Below are positions 9,379 to 19,789 of a stretch of DNA of 64,000 bases, in pieces. Below the pieces are notes generated by a model, which made no database searches, was not told where the DNA came from, and saw only the letters and a list, made by a program, of their open reading frames with translations. The stretch's first letter is position 1. The number at the start of each line of letters is the position of its first letter. The position numbers and the translations under genes were made by a program. Source of the DNA: Eublepharis macularius (Eukaryota > Chordata > Lepidosauria > Squamata > Eublepharidae); NCBI RefSeq assembly GCF_028583425.1, contig NC_072802.1:18175926-18239925 (forward strand), in the 5' to 3' direction.

Positions 9379-9814
9379 CAGGGGTCATTTTGTAGAAAAA
9401 AAGCTGGAGGAACTCATTAGCATAACTTATTAGCCTCACTCATTAGCCTATGCCATGCCCCTTGCCACCACCAGAAGTGTGTCATTAGCATAACTGCTTT
9501 GCATATGCCACACACCCTGACATCACCTATTCTGGTTGTTTTGGACCCAATCCTGGCCATTCATGGCCCAAAATGGCAAAAAGGGGCTGAAAATGGCTGA
9601 AAAGGAGCCCAAAATGGTCAGGATCGGGTTGCTGCTGAGCGGGAGAGTGATCCACCACCCATCAGAGGCCCAATCTGGGCCGTTTCATCCCCAATCCAGG
9701 CCAAAACAGGCCCAAAATGGCTGAGAGTCAGGTGGGCAGGGCCACCTGACATGTGACCTCTTTGGGGAACTGCTGGACCTGCGTTCCTTGCATTCCCCCT
9801 CAAAATGAGCCCTG
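9379..9814. mobile_element. Second hAT-type element family (CAGGGGTCATTTTG termini)
   Basis: The left end is CAGGGGTCATTTTGTAG; the right end is CTCAAAATGAGCCCTG. Flanks GTTACGAC (9371-9378) and GTTACAAG (9815-9822) agree at 6 of 8 positions. Interior motifs (GGAGGAACTCATTAGCATAA, repeated CATTAGC) differ from the other CAGGGC family. No transposase. Confidence 0.8.
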
Positions 9815-10182
9815 GTTACAAGAAAATCAAAAAGATCTTGTGCCACCTTATAGACTGCTTTATTGTATCTCACACTTTATGGCTAGTGTCTTTGGGGAAG
9901 ACCCTGCTACTTAACAGTGGCTGGATAACATTTTGCTGAGTTTATTGACCTCTCTGCACCCAGACCAGGACATGCCCGGAGGTGTGAGTTTAGAGCTGGA
10001 CAGAAAATGCTAGCAGAGATAGAAGGCTTGCTTGTCCATTGGATTCCTTTCCTCATCTTTTTCTATGTATTTTAAGCCACTATGGAGAAAAGTAGAATAT
10101 GATAAATAAATAAAATAAATAAACAGAGCATGTTTCATTAGTTATGTGAATCTTCTGTCAGCAGATATATCTGTATAGCGGG

Positions 10183-10292
10183 TGAAAATATAACAACAAC
10201 AACAACTAATAATAATAATAACTTTCCATTTATATACCGCCCTTCAGGATGACTTAACACCCACTCAGAGTGGTTTACAGGTTTAAACATAA
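10183..10292 (-). mobile_element. 3' part of tRNA-derived SINE
   Basis: The - strand reads CTCTGAGTGGGTGTTAAGTC, ACCGCCCTTCAGG complement and an (GTT)n tail. It matches the end of the full-length copy at 14719. Confidence 0.75.
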
Positions 10293-10295
10293 TGA

Positions 10296-10760
10296 AATGC
10301 AAGATGTAGAATTTCTGACATTTCTCTGCAAAATTCAAAAGTACAAGATGCTTTTCACAACAGCTGTAATATTCTTTTTTAAAGCCACGGTTAACAGAAT
10401 TTAATTTATTATTAAACTCGTATTCACTGATCTACGGCTACATTAAGTTAAATGTGTTAGTCTTTCAAGTGGCACGAAACTCCTTTTTAGAAGGAAAGTG
10501 AACGGTTGTAACAGTCCATTCAATGAATTAACATTATATATTTAATGGTGGAGAAATCTAGATCTCAACAAATGGCAGGTTATTGTCTATGCTATGCTAC
10601 TTAGGAGCTAGTCGGGGAGGGGGGCAAAATTGTACTTGGCTTTGAGTAACAAAATACCTTGAACTGGCCCTGTAAATGAGTCTCCAGAGGGACGGGTTTT
10701 CTGCATTTGAAGAAGCAATCTCTGCCTACCTTGCCTGTTATAAATTAGATTGTAAGTGTA
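10296..10760. other. Nothing recognised
   Basis: AT-rich sequence without frames or repeat boundaries that I can identify. Confidence 0.4.
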
Positions 10761-11148
10761 CTTATTTATTTAGAAAATTTGTGTGCCCTCTTTCCAAGAC
10801 TTGCTTGAGGCTTCTCACAGCTACAGAAAGCCAATAAAAACAATAAAAAATAAGTCAAGCCTATAATAACAGATGAATGCCAACATCTCAGGGCTTAAAA
10901 CAAAGCAGTGTAAAATTATTTTAATAGAACAGTCATGGGGCTCAGAAAAGACAAGAAAACAGCTTAAAAGATAGAACCCCCTTTGTGAAAAGCCTAGTTT
11001 TGGCCTGGCACCCAGGTTGACCTTTGGAAGGTGACCTCCCATCACTAAAACAGCCCTGTCTCTATGTATTGTCGAAGGCTTTCACGGCCGGAGAACGATG
11101 ATTGTTGTGGGTTTTCCGGGCTGTATTGCCGTGGTCTTGGCATTGTAG

Positions 11149-11203
11149 TTCCTGACGTTTCGCCAGCAGCTGTGGCTGGCATCTTCAGAGGTGTAGCACC
11201 AAA
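11149..11203 (-). ncRNA. Hammerhead-like ribozyme motif in PLE 3' region (left arm)
   Basis: On the - strand: CTGAAGA, one extra T, stem GCCAGC / GCTGGC around a 7-base loop, then GAAA and CGTC followed by AGG that can pair with CCT before CTGAAGA. It is the mirror of 12440-12490. Hammerhead motifs are reported in Penelope-like elements. The extra base before the stem and a stem III of only ACGT make activity uncertain; a dimeric form would be needed. Confidence 0.5.
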
Positions 11204-11263
11204 AGACAGAGATCTCTCAGTGTCACAGTGTGGAAAAGATGTTGGCAGGTCATTTGTATCTAC

Positions 11264-11944
11264 TCAGGAGGGGTGGGGTTGAGCTGAGTCATCCTGTAAG
11301 AGTTTCCCAGGGTGTGGAATGCTAATGGCGGGAGGCTTCACTGTATCCTGAGGAGGTTCTTTTGCATATGGATTGGTGCTTGATGTGCTAATCTTCTCTG
11401 CAGGGCTATTGTCGAGTATTGAGTGTTTTGTTAGCCTGGTGTTTTTCAGAACTGGAAACCATGCTCTATTCATTCTTAAAGTCTCTTCTTTCCTGTTTAA
11501 ATTGTGCTTATGCTTGTGAATTTCAATGGCTTCCCTGTGCAGTCTGACAAAGTAGTTGGAAGTGTTGTCCAGTATTTTGGTGTCCTGGAATAAGATACTG
11601 TGCCCTGTTTGAGTTAGGCTATGTTCAGCCACTGCTGATTTTTCAGGTTGTCCAAGTCTGCAGTGTCTTTCATGTTCTTTTATTCTTGTCTGGATGCTAC
11701 GCTTTGTGGTCCCGATGTAAACTTGTCCACAGCTGCAGGGTATACGGTATACTCCTGCAGAGGTGAGGGGGTCTCTACTGTCTTTTGCTGATCGTAGCAT
11801 CTGTTGTATTTTTCGGGTGGGTCTGAATACTGCTTGAAGGTTATGCTTTTTCATAAGCTTTCCCATCTGATCAGTAATTCCTTTGATATATGGCAAAAAC
11901 ACTTTTCCTGTAGGAGACTGTTTTTCCTTGGTTGTTTGATTCAT
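11264..11944 (-). pseudogene. Penelope-like RT end with GIY-YIG endonuclease domain
   Basis: The C-terminal half of a Penelope-like polyprotein. The reading stays open up to about 12010, giving RNEIRRAIKPR and then LPYIKGITDQMGKLMKKH (the linker after RT). The GIY-YIG endonuclease core follows, GVYRIPCSCGQVYIGTTKRS at about residues 64-83, with an RIKEH block, and AVAEHSLTQTGHSI further on. This endonuclease makes the nick that primes reverse transcription in Penelope elements. The RT palm is missing because the copy is 5'-truncated, so it cannot be active. The 3' UTR continues to 11064. The C-terminal extension past residue 190 is probably partly non-coding. Confidence 0.9.
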
Positions 11945-12017
11945 CCTGGGTTTGATTGCTCTTCGGATTTCATTTCTGGAGTAGCCATTTGCCTGAAGTG
12001 CGTGGTTTAGATGATTA

Positions 12018-12235
12018 ATTTCCTAACTCAAACAGGGCACAGTATCTTATTCCAGGACACCAAAATACTGGACAACACTTCCAACTACTTTGTCAGACTG
12101 CACAGGGAAGCCATTGAAATTCACAAGCATAAGCAAAACTTCAACAGGAAAGAAGAAACCTTAAGAATGAACAGGGCATGGTTTTCAGTTCTGAAAAACA
12201 CCAGGCTAACAAAACACTATACTCGACAATAGCCC
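12018..12235 (+). pseudogene. Second, inverted copy of the Penelope-like endonuclease end
   Basis: It starts in the middle of the GIY-YIG domain at LTQTGHSILFQDT and continues through EAIEIHKHKQNFNRKEE to RAWFSVLKNTRLTKH. It is nearly the same protein as the left arm but lacks the GIY and YIG boxes. The 3' UTR follows to 12540. Confidence 0.9.
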
Positions 12236-12446
12236 TGCAGAGAAGATTAGCACATCAAGCACCAATCCATATGCAAAAGAACCTCCTCAGGATACAGTGA
12301 AGCCTCCCGCCATTAGCATTCCACACCCTGGGAAACTTTTACAGGATGACTCAGCTCAACCCCACCCCTCCTGAGTAGATACAAATGACCTGCCAACATC
12401 TTTTCCACACTGTGACACTGAGAGATCTCTGTCTTTTGGTGCTACA

Positions 12447-12487
12447 CCTCTGAAGATGCCAGCCACAGCTGCTGGCGAAACGTCAGG
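12447..12487 (+). ncRNA. Hammerhead-like ribozyme motif in PLE 3' region (right arm)
   Basis: Core box CTGAAGA at 12450-12456, extra T at 12457, stem II GCCAGC (12458-12463) with GCTGGC (12471-12476), GAAA at 12477-12480, CGTC at 12481-12484 (possible cleavage after the C), then AGG (12485-12487) able to pair with CCT at 12447-12449. Same caveats as the left-arm copy. Confidence 0.5.
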
Positions 12488-12699
12488 AACTGCAATGCCA
12501 AGACCACGGCAATACAGCCCGGAAAACCCACAACAACCATAGCCCTGTCTCTGTTTGCCGCCCACCTCATTTCTGCATGCGGGAGCACGAAGAGCAAGGC
12601 CTGAGAATGGGATCTTGAATGGTGGGCTGGACAATTCGGGAAGAGGTGGTCCCTCTTGTATAAGGAGGACACTCCTCTTTAGGCATGCATGCCAGTCTG

Positions 12700-14316
12700 C
12701 AACCAGAGATTCTCCCTTTAATCTGTTGCTGTATTAGAACACTAAGAGCTCATCGGAGCAACCTAGCCTTTGAGGTTGCCAACTTTTTTCTGGCTGGGCT
12801 TCTATGCCTTTAACAGCTGCTCGACTGGCAGAATTTAGCAGGTTGATGAGAAAAGTTTCATTTTGCAAACGGTAAAGGCACAGGAGTTGGAAACGTTAAC
12901 ACCAAGTTCACATCCTCCCCTCCAAGGAGCTCAGGGAAGCTTATGTAGTTCTTCTCTAATCTTCAAAACAACCCTGTGAGGGAGGCTGAGGATAAGAGAA
13001 AATAACTAGTCCAAGGTCACACAACGAGTCTCATGGCAGCGAAGGGATTTGAACTGACGTCTCCCAGGTCCTAGTATGACACTCTGTTCCTCTCTGAAGA
13101 GTTTATAAAAACTTGAAGCTTGGCTCTCAGCTTGGAAATATAGCTCTAGATAGGGGAACTGCTCCTTCTGTTCATTTTATAAACAGTCATTTTCCTTTCA
13201 CTAACATTCCTTAAGGATGGCGATCAGAGAAAAACATTGGAGTTATAATTTAAGCAGTAAGGAGGAGGGAGATCCCAAACTTTTAAAGTTAAAAAAAATG
13301 GATTCTAAACTCTGCAAATCATAAAATTATTATCAGATTTGATGGGCACTTCCTTGATGACCCTGAAATCTGTAGAATAAATAGGAAGGATCAGGTGAAT
13401 ATTTCTACAAACGTCAGTCAAAAAGCATGGCAAATTCATACACGCATAACTATTAACTTGTTCTTTGTCCCTGGTTCCGGTCTAACATAGTACAACTGCA
13501 AAGCTGTTCAGCATTTTGAGTGACTTGTTTAATTTCCATCTTAGGGAGATCCCAGAGGAAAAGGATAAAGTGAAACGTTGGGCCAGATGTATTTGCAATT
13601 CATAAAATCAAGCCTTCAAACTTTTTTTTCCCAGAGAAACTAAAGCAATCCATTAGCTTATGTATGGGAGTGCTCTCAAAACCAAAGCAATGTGAAATCA
13701 TAAGGATAGCCAGCTTTGAATGGAAACTCGAAGGGAAAAAATACCCACAAGGAAAATTTCTCTCCCCTCTGTTTTCCTACATATTATAGATTCTGATTTC
13801 CTGACACTGATTTTTGCTGACACATCTGCAATGAAAGCAAGGCAATAATTTTAAAATAACACAAATGCCCCAAATTTGAAACCATCATTTGGATTTAACA
13901 CATACCTTCAATGTTTCACAGCTGGAAGTGTGAGGGTTTTTTTCAGCCCCCTCCATGTTGATTTGCTAAATGGCCACTGTTCTAATGGCAGGCTGTGTGG
14001 AAGCCCATGTGTCTGAGGGAATAGGTCGGTTCCCCCCAAAGCACCCTCTATTTCTGGTCAGGAAAATGACAGAGGAGGAAGGCTGAAGACCCCTCTCCAT
14101 GCATACCATGGCCCTGATCCAAATAGGGAACTACATACATGAGCAATTGAAAAGGACTTGCAACTCACATCTATTAGCTCTGGCAGATGTTGAGGTTCTG
14201 CCCTGACCTGTGCACTGTTGGACTAGGAGACTCAGCATGCCCTGGACATTGGGGGGCACTGCATGTCTCTCTTATATGTTTGTGTAACTCTAGCAATCTG
14301 CCACTCTTTTGTCTAA
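12700..14316. other. Mostly unrecognised sequence with one MIR-like SINE
   Basis: Apart from the SINE at about 12905-13095, I see no frames, palindromes or known repeats. Confidence 0.4.
12905..13095 (-). mobile_element. MIR-like (CORE-type) tRNA-derived SINE, old
   Basis: The antisense pattern AACCCTGTGAGGGAGG, CCAAGGTCACACAACGAGTC and GGATTTGAACTGACGTCTCC is characteristic of ancient MIR-like SINEs read backwards; the last block is the complement of the tRNA-like B box. Confidence 0.75.
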
Positions 14317-14550
14317 GAGCCAAGCTACAAGTGACACTTGACACAGGCTGGACACTTGTCAGCTTCCCTCAAGTTTTGATGGGAAATGTAGGCAGCTTGG
14401 TGGAATGTTGGACAAGTGACAGTTGAAGAGTCCATTGGACAGCAGTCAGAGAGCCAAGCTGCGAGACCAGGATGCCTACATTTCCCATCAAAACTTAAGG
14501 GAAGCTGACAAGTGTCCAACCTGTGTCAGGCGTCACTTGTAGCTTGGCTC
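14317..14550. mobile_element. Palindromic MITE with TAA target duplication
   Basis: GAGCCAAGCTACAAGTGACA at the left and TCACTTGTAGCTTGGCTC at the right are inverted, and the match extends about 80 bp inward (GTTTTGATGGGAAATGTAGG on both arms). TAA flanks both ends (14314-14316, 14551-14553), which fits PIF/Harbinger target choice. Confidence 0.85.
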
Positions 14551-14718
14551 TAAGATGGGAACGCCTCCGTCCTGACTCCTCCTTCTTGTCTCTATGCCTC
14601 TTGGGAGATTTCTCTCTCTTGCATCCTGGCCTTTCAAGGAGAAGTAAGTAAGTCTCCATGCTCCACCATGAAGGCCTATTTTCCACAAGCTTACAACTCA
14701 GCCTCGCCGCCAATGCGG

Positions 14719-14951
14719 CCAGTTTGGTATAGTGGTTAAGAGCACGGGACTCTAATCTAGAGAGCTGGGTTTGATTCCCCACTCCTCCACTTGAAGCCAG
14801 CTGGGTAACCTTGGGCTAGTCACAGTTCTCTGGAACTCTCTCAGCCCCACCCACCTCACAGGATGTTTTGTTGTGGGGATAATAATGACATACTTTGTAA
14901 ACCTCTCTGAGTGGGCATTAAGTTGTCCGGAAGGGCGGTATATAAATTGAA

Positions 14952-14988
<37 letters not shown>

Positions 14989-14990
14989 AG
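14719..14990 (+). mobile_element. tRNA-derived SINE, near full length
   Basis: The head has GTATAGTGGTTAAGAGCACG (A-box region) and GGGTTTGATTCCCCACTCC (B box), followed by a body with CTTGGGCTAGTCACAG and CCCACCTCACAGG, and the 3' end GGAAGGGCGGTATATAAATT running into (GTT)n at 14952-14989. This architecture is widespread in squamates. RNA polymerase III boxes look intact, but activity cannot be judged. Confidence 0.88.
14952..14989 (+). repeat. (GTT)n tail of the SINE
   Basis: About 12 GTT units directly after the SINE 3' end; the same tail motif appears in the copies at 10183, 17413 and 32872. Confidence 0.95.
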
Positions 14991-15287
14991 GGAATGTAAC
15001 TCTTTAGATCAGGGTCTTTCCCTTTTACTCCAAGATACTGCTATGGATGGAATCTACTTCAGAAAAACTAGGGCTTTTTTTTCCACAGGGTAATCATCCG
15101 GAATAATAATAAAAATTCTTGGGAGAACAAGAAATGGTGTCTTGCCTAGTTCGGCCCTCAAACTCGTATGCACATACTTTAATTTGCTAATACTTTTATC
15201 CTTATGTTGGTATACCATCAATAAGGGGTCAAAACAGATCCTCTTTGGCAGAGAGTACCATCATCTTGGAGCCAAAGTTGACACTGG

Positions 15288-15392
15288 AGTTATTTATTAT
15301 GTATTTTATTTTATCAAATTTATACCCTGCCCTCTCTGCGAACAGACTTGGAGGAGCTAACAACATACATTATACTATTAAAACCATATACA
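15288..15392 (-). mobile_element. LINE 3' tail, antisense
   Basis: TTATTTATTATG and TTTATACCCTGCCCTCTCTG match the 3' ends of the L2-like LINEs at 5793 and 61215. A hAT element abuts it at 15393. Confidence 0.6.
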
Positions 15393-15520
15393 CAGGGCTT
15401 TTTTTCTGGGAAAAGAGGTGGTGGAACTCAGTGGGTTGCCCTTGGAGAAAATGGTCACATGGCTGGTGGCCCCGCCCCCTGATCTCCAGACAGAGGGGGG
15501 TTGAGATTGCCCTTCCTTCT
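15393..15520. mobile_element. hAT-type MITE, copy 4, left half only
   Basis: CAGGGCTTTTTTTCTGGG and one core arm (GATCTCCAGACAGAGGGG) are present. The sequence then becomes unrelated, so the right half and terminus are lost. Confidence 0.8.
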
Positions 15521-15832
15521 GCAAAGTTAGGATGGAAAAAAGGAGGGGGGGGATTAACGAATGGGGACTGGAGGTAGAGAAGAAAGCATGGACAGGGAGA
15601 AACTGCAAGGGGGAAGGAATGGAGAGCTGGAGGGAAAGTAGCAGGTGAGATGAGGAAATTGAGAACAGTAAGGAAGGAGGTAAAGGGCAAAAGGTGTGGG
15701 GACTGTGAGTGGTTGGGAAGGCGGAGATAGCATGGGGAGGACCAGTACGGGGATGAGATTCCCCCGCCTCCAACTCAAGTCCTCACAGGTCCCCCGCTTG
15801 TGGTTATTACCTTTATTAACTTGAATCACAGG

Positions 15833-16077
15833 CAGGGCTTTTTTTTCTGGAGAAAGAGGTGGTGGAACTCAGTGGGTTGCCCTCGGAGAAAATGGTCACA
15901 TGGCTGGTGGCCCCGCCCCCTGATCTCCAGACAGAGGGGAGTTTAGATTGCCCTCGCGGAAGGCAATCTAAACTCCCCTCTGTCTGGAGATCAGGGGGCG
16001 GGGCCACCAGCCATGTGACCATTTTCAAGAGGTTCCGGAACTCCGTTCCACTGCGTTCCCCCTAAAAAAAAGCCCTG
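15833..16077. mobile_element. hAT-type MITE, copy 5
   Basis: Both termini and both core arms are present around a very short centre (CCTCGCGGAAGG). Flanks ATCACAGG and GTCACATG agree at 6 of 8 positions, an eroded target duplication. Confidence 0.88.
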
Positions 16078-16085
16078 GTCACATG

Positions 16086-17412
16086 AATGAAATAGAATGT
16101 AACTAGGAATTTGATCCTCAGTTCCCTGCTCCACAAGATGGCTTCTTTTACTGAAACACTGAAAAAGTCCATTGTAGCTGCTTGCTGGACCAATGCCCAA
16201 AAGCGTTGGCCAAAGCAAACAGCAATCAATGAGAAATTTCTCATTCATGTCTGTTCCTATCAGTTTTGGACCTGTTCTCAAATGCAGAAATCCTGCAACC
16301 GTTTTGCTTGCTGTTGCCAGAAATATTTTGTGGATTAACTGTGCCCCTCTGTGCCTGCTTCAGCCTTGGCAAGGTAACACAACCTCTCACAGAAAAACTG
16401 AGCCCTTATCTCAAGCTGTCTGGTAACGTCCAACCTAATTTAAGAGGGCTTTGCTTTTTTAAAAGAATGACTAAACCAGCCTTCCCATTGACTCTGTTGT
16501 GAAAGAAAGGACCCAGGAGTGGGAATCTAAATTACAAATAATAAAAATTCCATGCTACTTTCAAGATACTTTTGTTGATTTAAGATTAGCAATTCTCTCC
16601 AGTTTGTGGTGAAATAAACTACATAATAAATGTGTTTTACATTGGCTGCTGCATTTTCCCCAAAGGACAAACAGTCCAAAGTAGAGATGGCTGCCTTCTG
16701 TTCCAAAGACTACAAAAGAATTGTCTCATGCAAACCCATGGTTTAATTCATTAATACTTACGTGATCATCTAAACACAGGGCACTCTGCTACCTATGGCT
16801 AGTTAGGGTCCATCCAACAACAAGGACGTGAAACTGTGGTTTGAAGTTGGCTGATTAACTGTGGTTATTCTTAACTACGTTTCCATGGAATATATGAATG
16901 TGGACATCCTGGCTTAATCCTACCTCGTTCCCCTGCTACAGGACAAAGGCCAAACTGGACACGTTGAGTCTTGAGTTCCCTGCAGCAGCACAGCAGATGT
17001 AGGAAAACAGATGTTGAAAAATAAAGGAGAGCCCAAACACACTCAGAACGCTGCCGTGGGAAGGGGGGGGGGAGAAGGGCCCTTGCCTCCCCCACCTAAG
17101 CCATTTACCTGCCTCAAAATAGCACGGGGTGGTGGTGGTATTTTATTTCCCTATTTTTGCTGCTTCACATTTTCAAAATACTCCATGTAGAGCAGCAAAA
17201 ATGGGGAAATAACTCCCCCCCCCAAGCTCTATTTCAGCATGGGAAAATAGCTTGGGGGGAAGCAGGAGCCTTCCCCTGTTACAGCATTTCAAGCCTGATT
17301 GAGCTCTCCTTTATCGTTAAAAGCGGTTCTTACAACAATTGTGCGGCTATGGGGAACCTGAGTTGGCTGCGGGGAACCCCATCCAACTAGCTAAAAACCC
17401 ACGCATCGAGTT
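16086..17412. other. Nothing recognised
   Basis: Ordinary composition with a few homopolymer runs (G at 17061, C at 17215). The short open frames have no family resemblance. Confidence 0.4.
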
Positions 17413-17690
17413 TAGCCCAAAGGGAATAACAACAACAACAACATTCGATTTATATACCGCCCTTCAGGACGACTTAACACCCACGCACAGCGGTTTACAA
17501 AGTATGTCATTATTATCCCAATAATAATCACCCTGTGAGGCTGGTGGGGCTGAGAGAGCTCCTAGAAGCTGTGACTGTCCCAAGGTCACTCCGGTGGCTT
17601 TAAGTGGAGGAGTGGGGAATCAAACCCGGTTCTCCAGATGAGAGTCCCACACTCTTAACCACTACACCAAACTGATGAGACTAGCGTTTG
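17413..17690 (-). mobile_element. tRNA-derived SINE, antisense, near full length
   Basis: Complement of the 14719 copy: an (AAC)n start, ATATACCGCCCTTCAGGACG, GACTGTCCCAAGGTCACTCC, the B-box complement GGAATCAAACCCGG, and an end at CACTACACCAAACTG. Confidence 0.88.
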
Positions 17691-17908
17691 TCAAAGCAAA
17701 CCAGTTTTTGAGTGAACATTAGAAGCTGAATCCTGGTTTCTCAAGCTAAGCATGGGTAAACCCAAACCAGGTTTTTGTGTAAAGTCCGAAGCAAGCCATT
17801 ATACTGAACAGCAAAATGTTCTTGAATCTATAGAAATTCATCCATGCATATGCAATGGACAAATTTAACTTGGGAGTAGATGGTCAGCAACGCTCACTCT
17901 TATCATCA

Positions 17909-17999
17909 AATGCATCTGTTGAAGAGAGCTGTGGCTCTCTAAAGCCTATGCCACAATAAAGTTGGTTAGTCTTAAAGGTGCTATTGGACTCTTTACTAT
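17909..17999 (+). mobile_element. Single-arm copy of the CTGANGA/AAGCTTATGC repeat
   Basis: It starts ATGCATCTGTTGAAGAGAGC, has the GAGAGC / GCTCTC hairpin and continues into AAAGTTGGTTAGTCTTAAAG. It is one arm of the repeat found as inverted pairs at 49015 and 52862. Confidence 0.75.
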
Positions 18000-18038
18000 C
18001 GAAAACTGTGTGCGTGTGTGCGCGTGTGCACACGCGCG

Positions 18039-18437
18039 CAGGGGTTTTTTTTTCAGCTGGAACGCGGTGCAACGGAGTTCTGGAACCTCTTGAAATGGTC
18101 ACATGGCTGGTGGCCCCGCCCCCGATCTCCAGAAAGAGGGGAGTTTAGGTTGCCTTCCACGCAGCTGGAGCGGCGCAGAGGGCAACCTAAACTCCCCTCT
18201 GTCTGGAGATCGGGGGCGGGGCCACCAGCCATGTGACCATTTTTGCTGAGGGCAATTTAAACTTTTAAAAGCTCCCCCCTTGTTCCAGCTTTCCCAAAGT
18301 GCCATCATTGGCCCTGGGAGCATGCGTGCACTTTGCACGCGCACATGTGGTACCAGGGGCATCACCTCCTGCCAAGAGTTTCCCCCTGTGCTGGCAACCT
18401 GCTGAGTTCCACCACCTCTTTTCCCTGAAAAAAAGCC

Positions 18438-18440
<3 letters not shown>
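18039..18440. mobile_element. hAT-type MITE, copy 6, long form
   Basis: It has the family termini (CAGGGGTTTTTTTTTCAGC; CTGAAAAAAAGCCCTG), the palindromic core, and an extra right-hand segment (TTAAACTTTTAAAAGC, GGGAGCATGCGTGCACTTTG) that short copies lack. It sits inside a GT-rich microsatellite, so its target duplication cannot be read. Confidence 0.9.
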
Positions 18441-18490
<50 letters not shown>

Positions 18491-18493
18491 TGC

Positions 18494-18528
<35 letters not shown>
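18441..18528. repeat. Compound (GT)n-(GCGT)n-(GA)n microsatellite
   Basis: A GT run, then GTGC/GTGCG units, then about 13 GA units. Together with the GT/GC run at 18004-18038, it is probably one tract split by the hAT element. Confidence 0.95.
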
Positions 18529-18531
<3 letters not shown>

Positions 18532-18693
18532 GCTGGGGTTCAGTAAGAAAATGACAAGTGTGGAAAGAGCTTAAAAGTTCTCTTCCTCTTCCTCCACCTG
18601 CCCTGGTTCTCTGCTCAGAATTGTGCCCTCACAAAGCTTCTTCCTGTTTAAAAAAATGTTTATCGGACACGGTTGCATGCATCCGAGTATACC

Positions 18694-19009
18694 CAGGGCC
18701 GGCACGTTCATTGAGGCGGTGGGGGCAGCCACCGCAAGCGCTGAACTTAGAAGGAGGTGCTGTCCCCGTTCGCCTCTCCACCCCTGTGCCGCTGCTCCTC
18801 GCCTTGGCTCGGGTCCTGGCAAGCCGGGCACCCCAGCGGCATGGCAGCAAGCAGGGAGACGAGTGGGGAAGTGGGCCGCCCTGCTTGCCTCTCCACCCCT
18901 TTGCCGCTGCTGCCGCCTCGGCTTGGCTTCTGGCGAGCCGGGTGCTCCAGCTGCACAGCAGCAAGCAGATATCTCGCCTCAGGTGCCAGAAACGCTGGCG
19001 CCGGCCCTG
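18694..19009. mobile_element. hAT-type element with CAGGGCCGGC termini
   Basis: The left end CAGGGCCGGCAC and right end GCGCCGGCCCTG are inverted. Flanks AGTATACC (18686-18693) and AGTGTATC (19010-19017) match at 6 of 8. The GC-rich interior holds two diverged tandem copies of about 85 bp (18770-18855 and 18888-18969, both with GCCTCTCCACCCC and AGCAAGCAG). No transposase. Confidence 0.8.
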
Positions 19010-19459
19010 AGTGTATCACAGTCTGCTCCTTAGGGAGGATTTCACACATACATGTGCACTGCACTGTTGCTGTTTACGACAGATGCACATTCCAAAATTT
19101 ACTAACTGAGATCGGCCATGAAGCATCTCATTTAAAATATGGTAAATATTCCAAATATGAACAAAGTTACTTTTTACGTTCAGGAACAGCCAGAAACCTG
19201 CTCTAACAATTACTTTGGCTCCTCTCACTCTTTGCTGGAGAATCCTGGGAAAGGAAGGGAAGAGATTCTCACATCCCAGTTTAGGTTTCCTTACCGTGCT
19301 GTGCTTTTGAGAAATCAAATTGCCTATAGAAATGGAACGTTTGTTCCTTCCTTTCTGAAATTTGAGAGGGTGGATCCCTTAGGTGCAGGATACGATCTTT
19401 GAGAATTTCATTTCAGTAAAGGGTGATTGTTTTCCTGGAAAAGCGTGTTCCTTTGAAAC

Positions 19460-19673
19460 TAGGTTTGCCAATCTCCAGGTGGGGCCTGAAGAACTCGTGG
19501 AATTAGAATCGATCTCTAGACTACAGAGATCAGCTGGAGAATATGTCTGCTTTGGAGGGTGGACTGTATGGCAATATAACCTGCTTTGGTCCCTTCCCTT
19601 CCCCCAAACCCTCCCTCCCCAGAATCCATCCTCAAATCTCCAGAAATTTCCTAACCTGGAGATGGCAACCTTT
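19460..19673 (-). mobile_element. TAGGGTTGCCA hAT family member, reverse orientation
   Basis: It carries TAGGTTTGCCAATCTCCAGG at the left and GGAGATGGCAACC at the right. Flanks TTTGAAAC and GTTGAAAC differ at one base. Confidence 0.75.
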
Positions 19674-19789
19674 GTTGAAACCAGGAAAACAAAAACCAAT
19701 TGATTTCCTAATATGACTAGCTTTAACTCCATTAATGAAAGAATCTGACTCGAGTTTGTAAAACTACAAATTACAGGACAGTCAAAAGA

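Larger units (their letters stand above)
11064..12540. mobile_element. Penelope-like element, two head-to-head arms with one 12-bp TSD
   Basis: The left arm (about 11064-12015) lies on the - strand and the right arm (about 12018-12540) on the + strand. Over roughly 520 bp they are nearly perfect reverse complements; their 3' ends point outward and their truncated 5' ends meet at about 12016. AGCCCTGTCTCT occurs immediately outside both 3' ends (11052-11063, 12541-12552), so both arms entered as one event. The left arm codes a GIY-YIG endonuclease. Inverted, 5'-truncated partners are known for Penelope elements. Confidence 0.93.
10763..12690 (-). mobile_element. LINE 3' fragment split by the Penelope-like insertion
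   Basis: A TATTTATTT-rich tail at 10763 followed by antisense LINE-like sequence (GGCACCCAGGTTGACC at about 11010) resumes after 12552. The split is marked by the duplicated AGCCCTGTCTCT. The clade is uncertain, as the fragment has little coding sequence left. Confidence 0.5.

Noticed and set aside
18558..19206. 150-codon frames on both strands
   Set aside because: They fall within a GC-rich non-autonomous hAT element.
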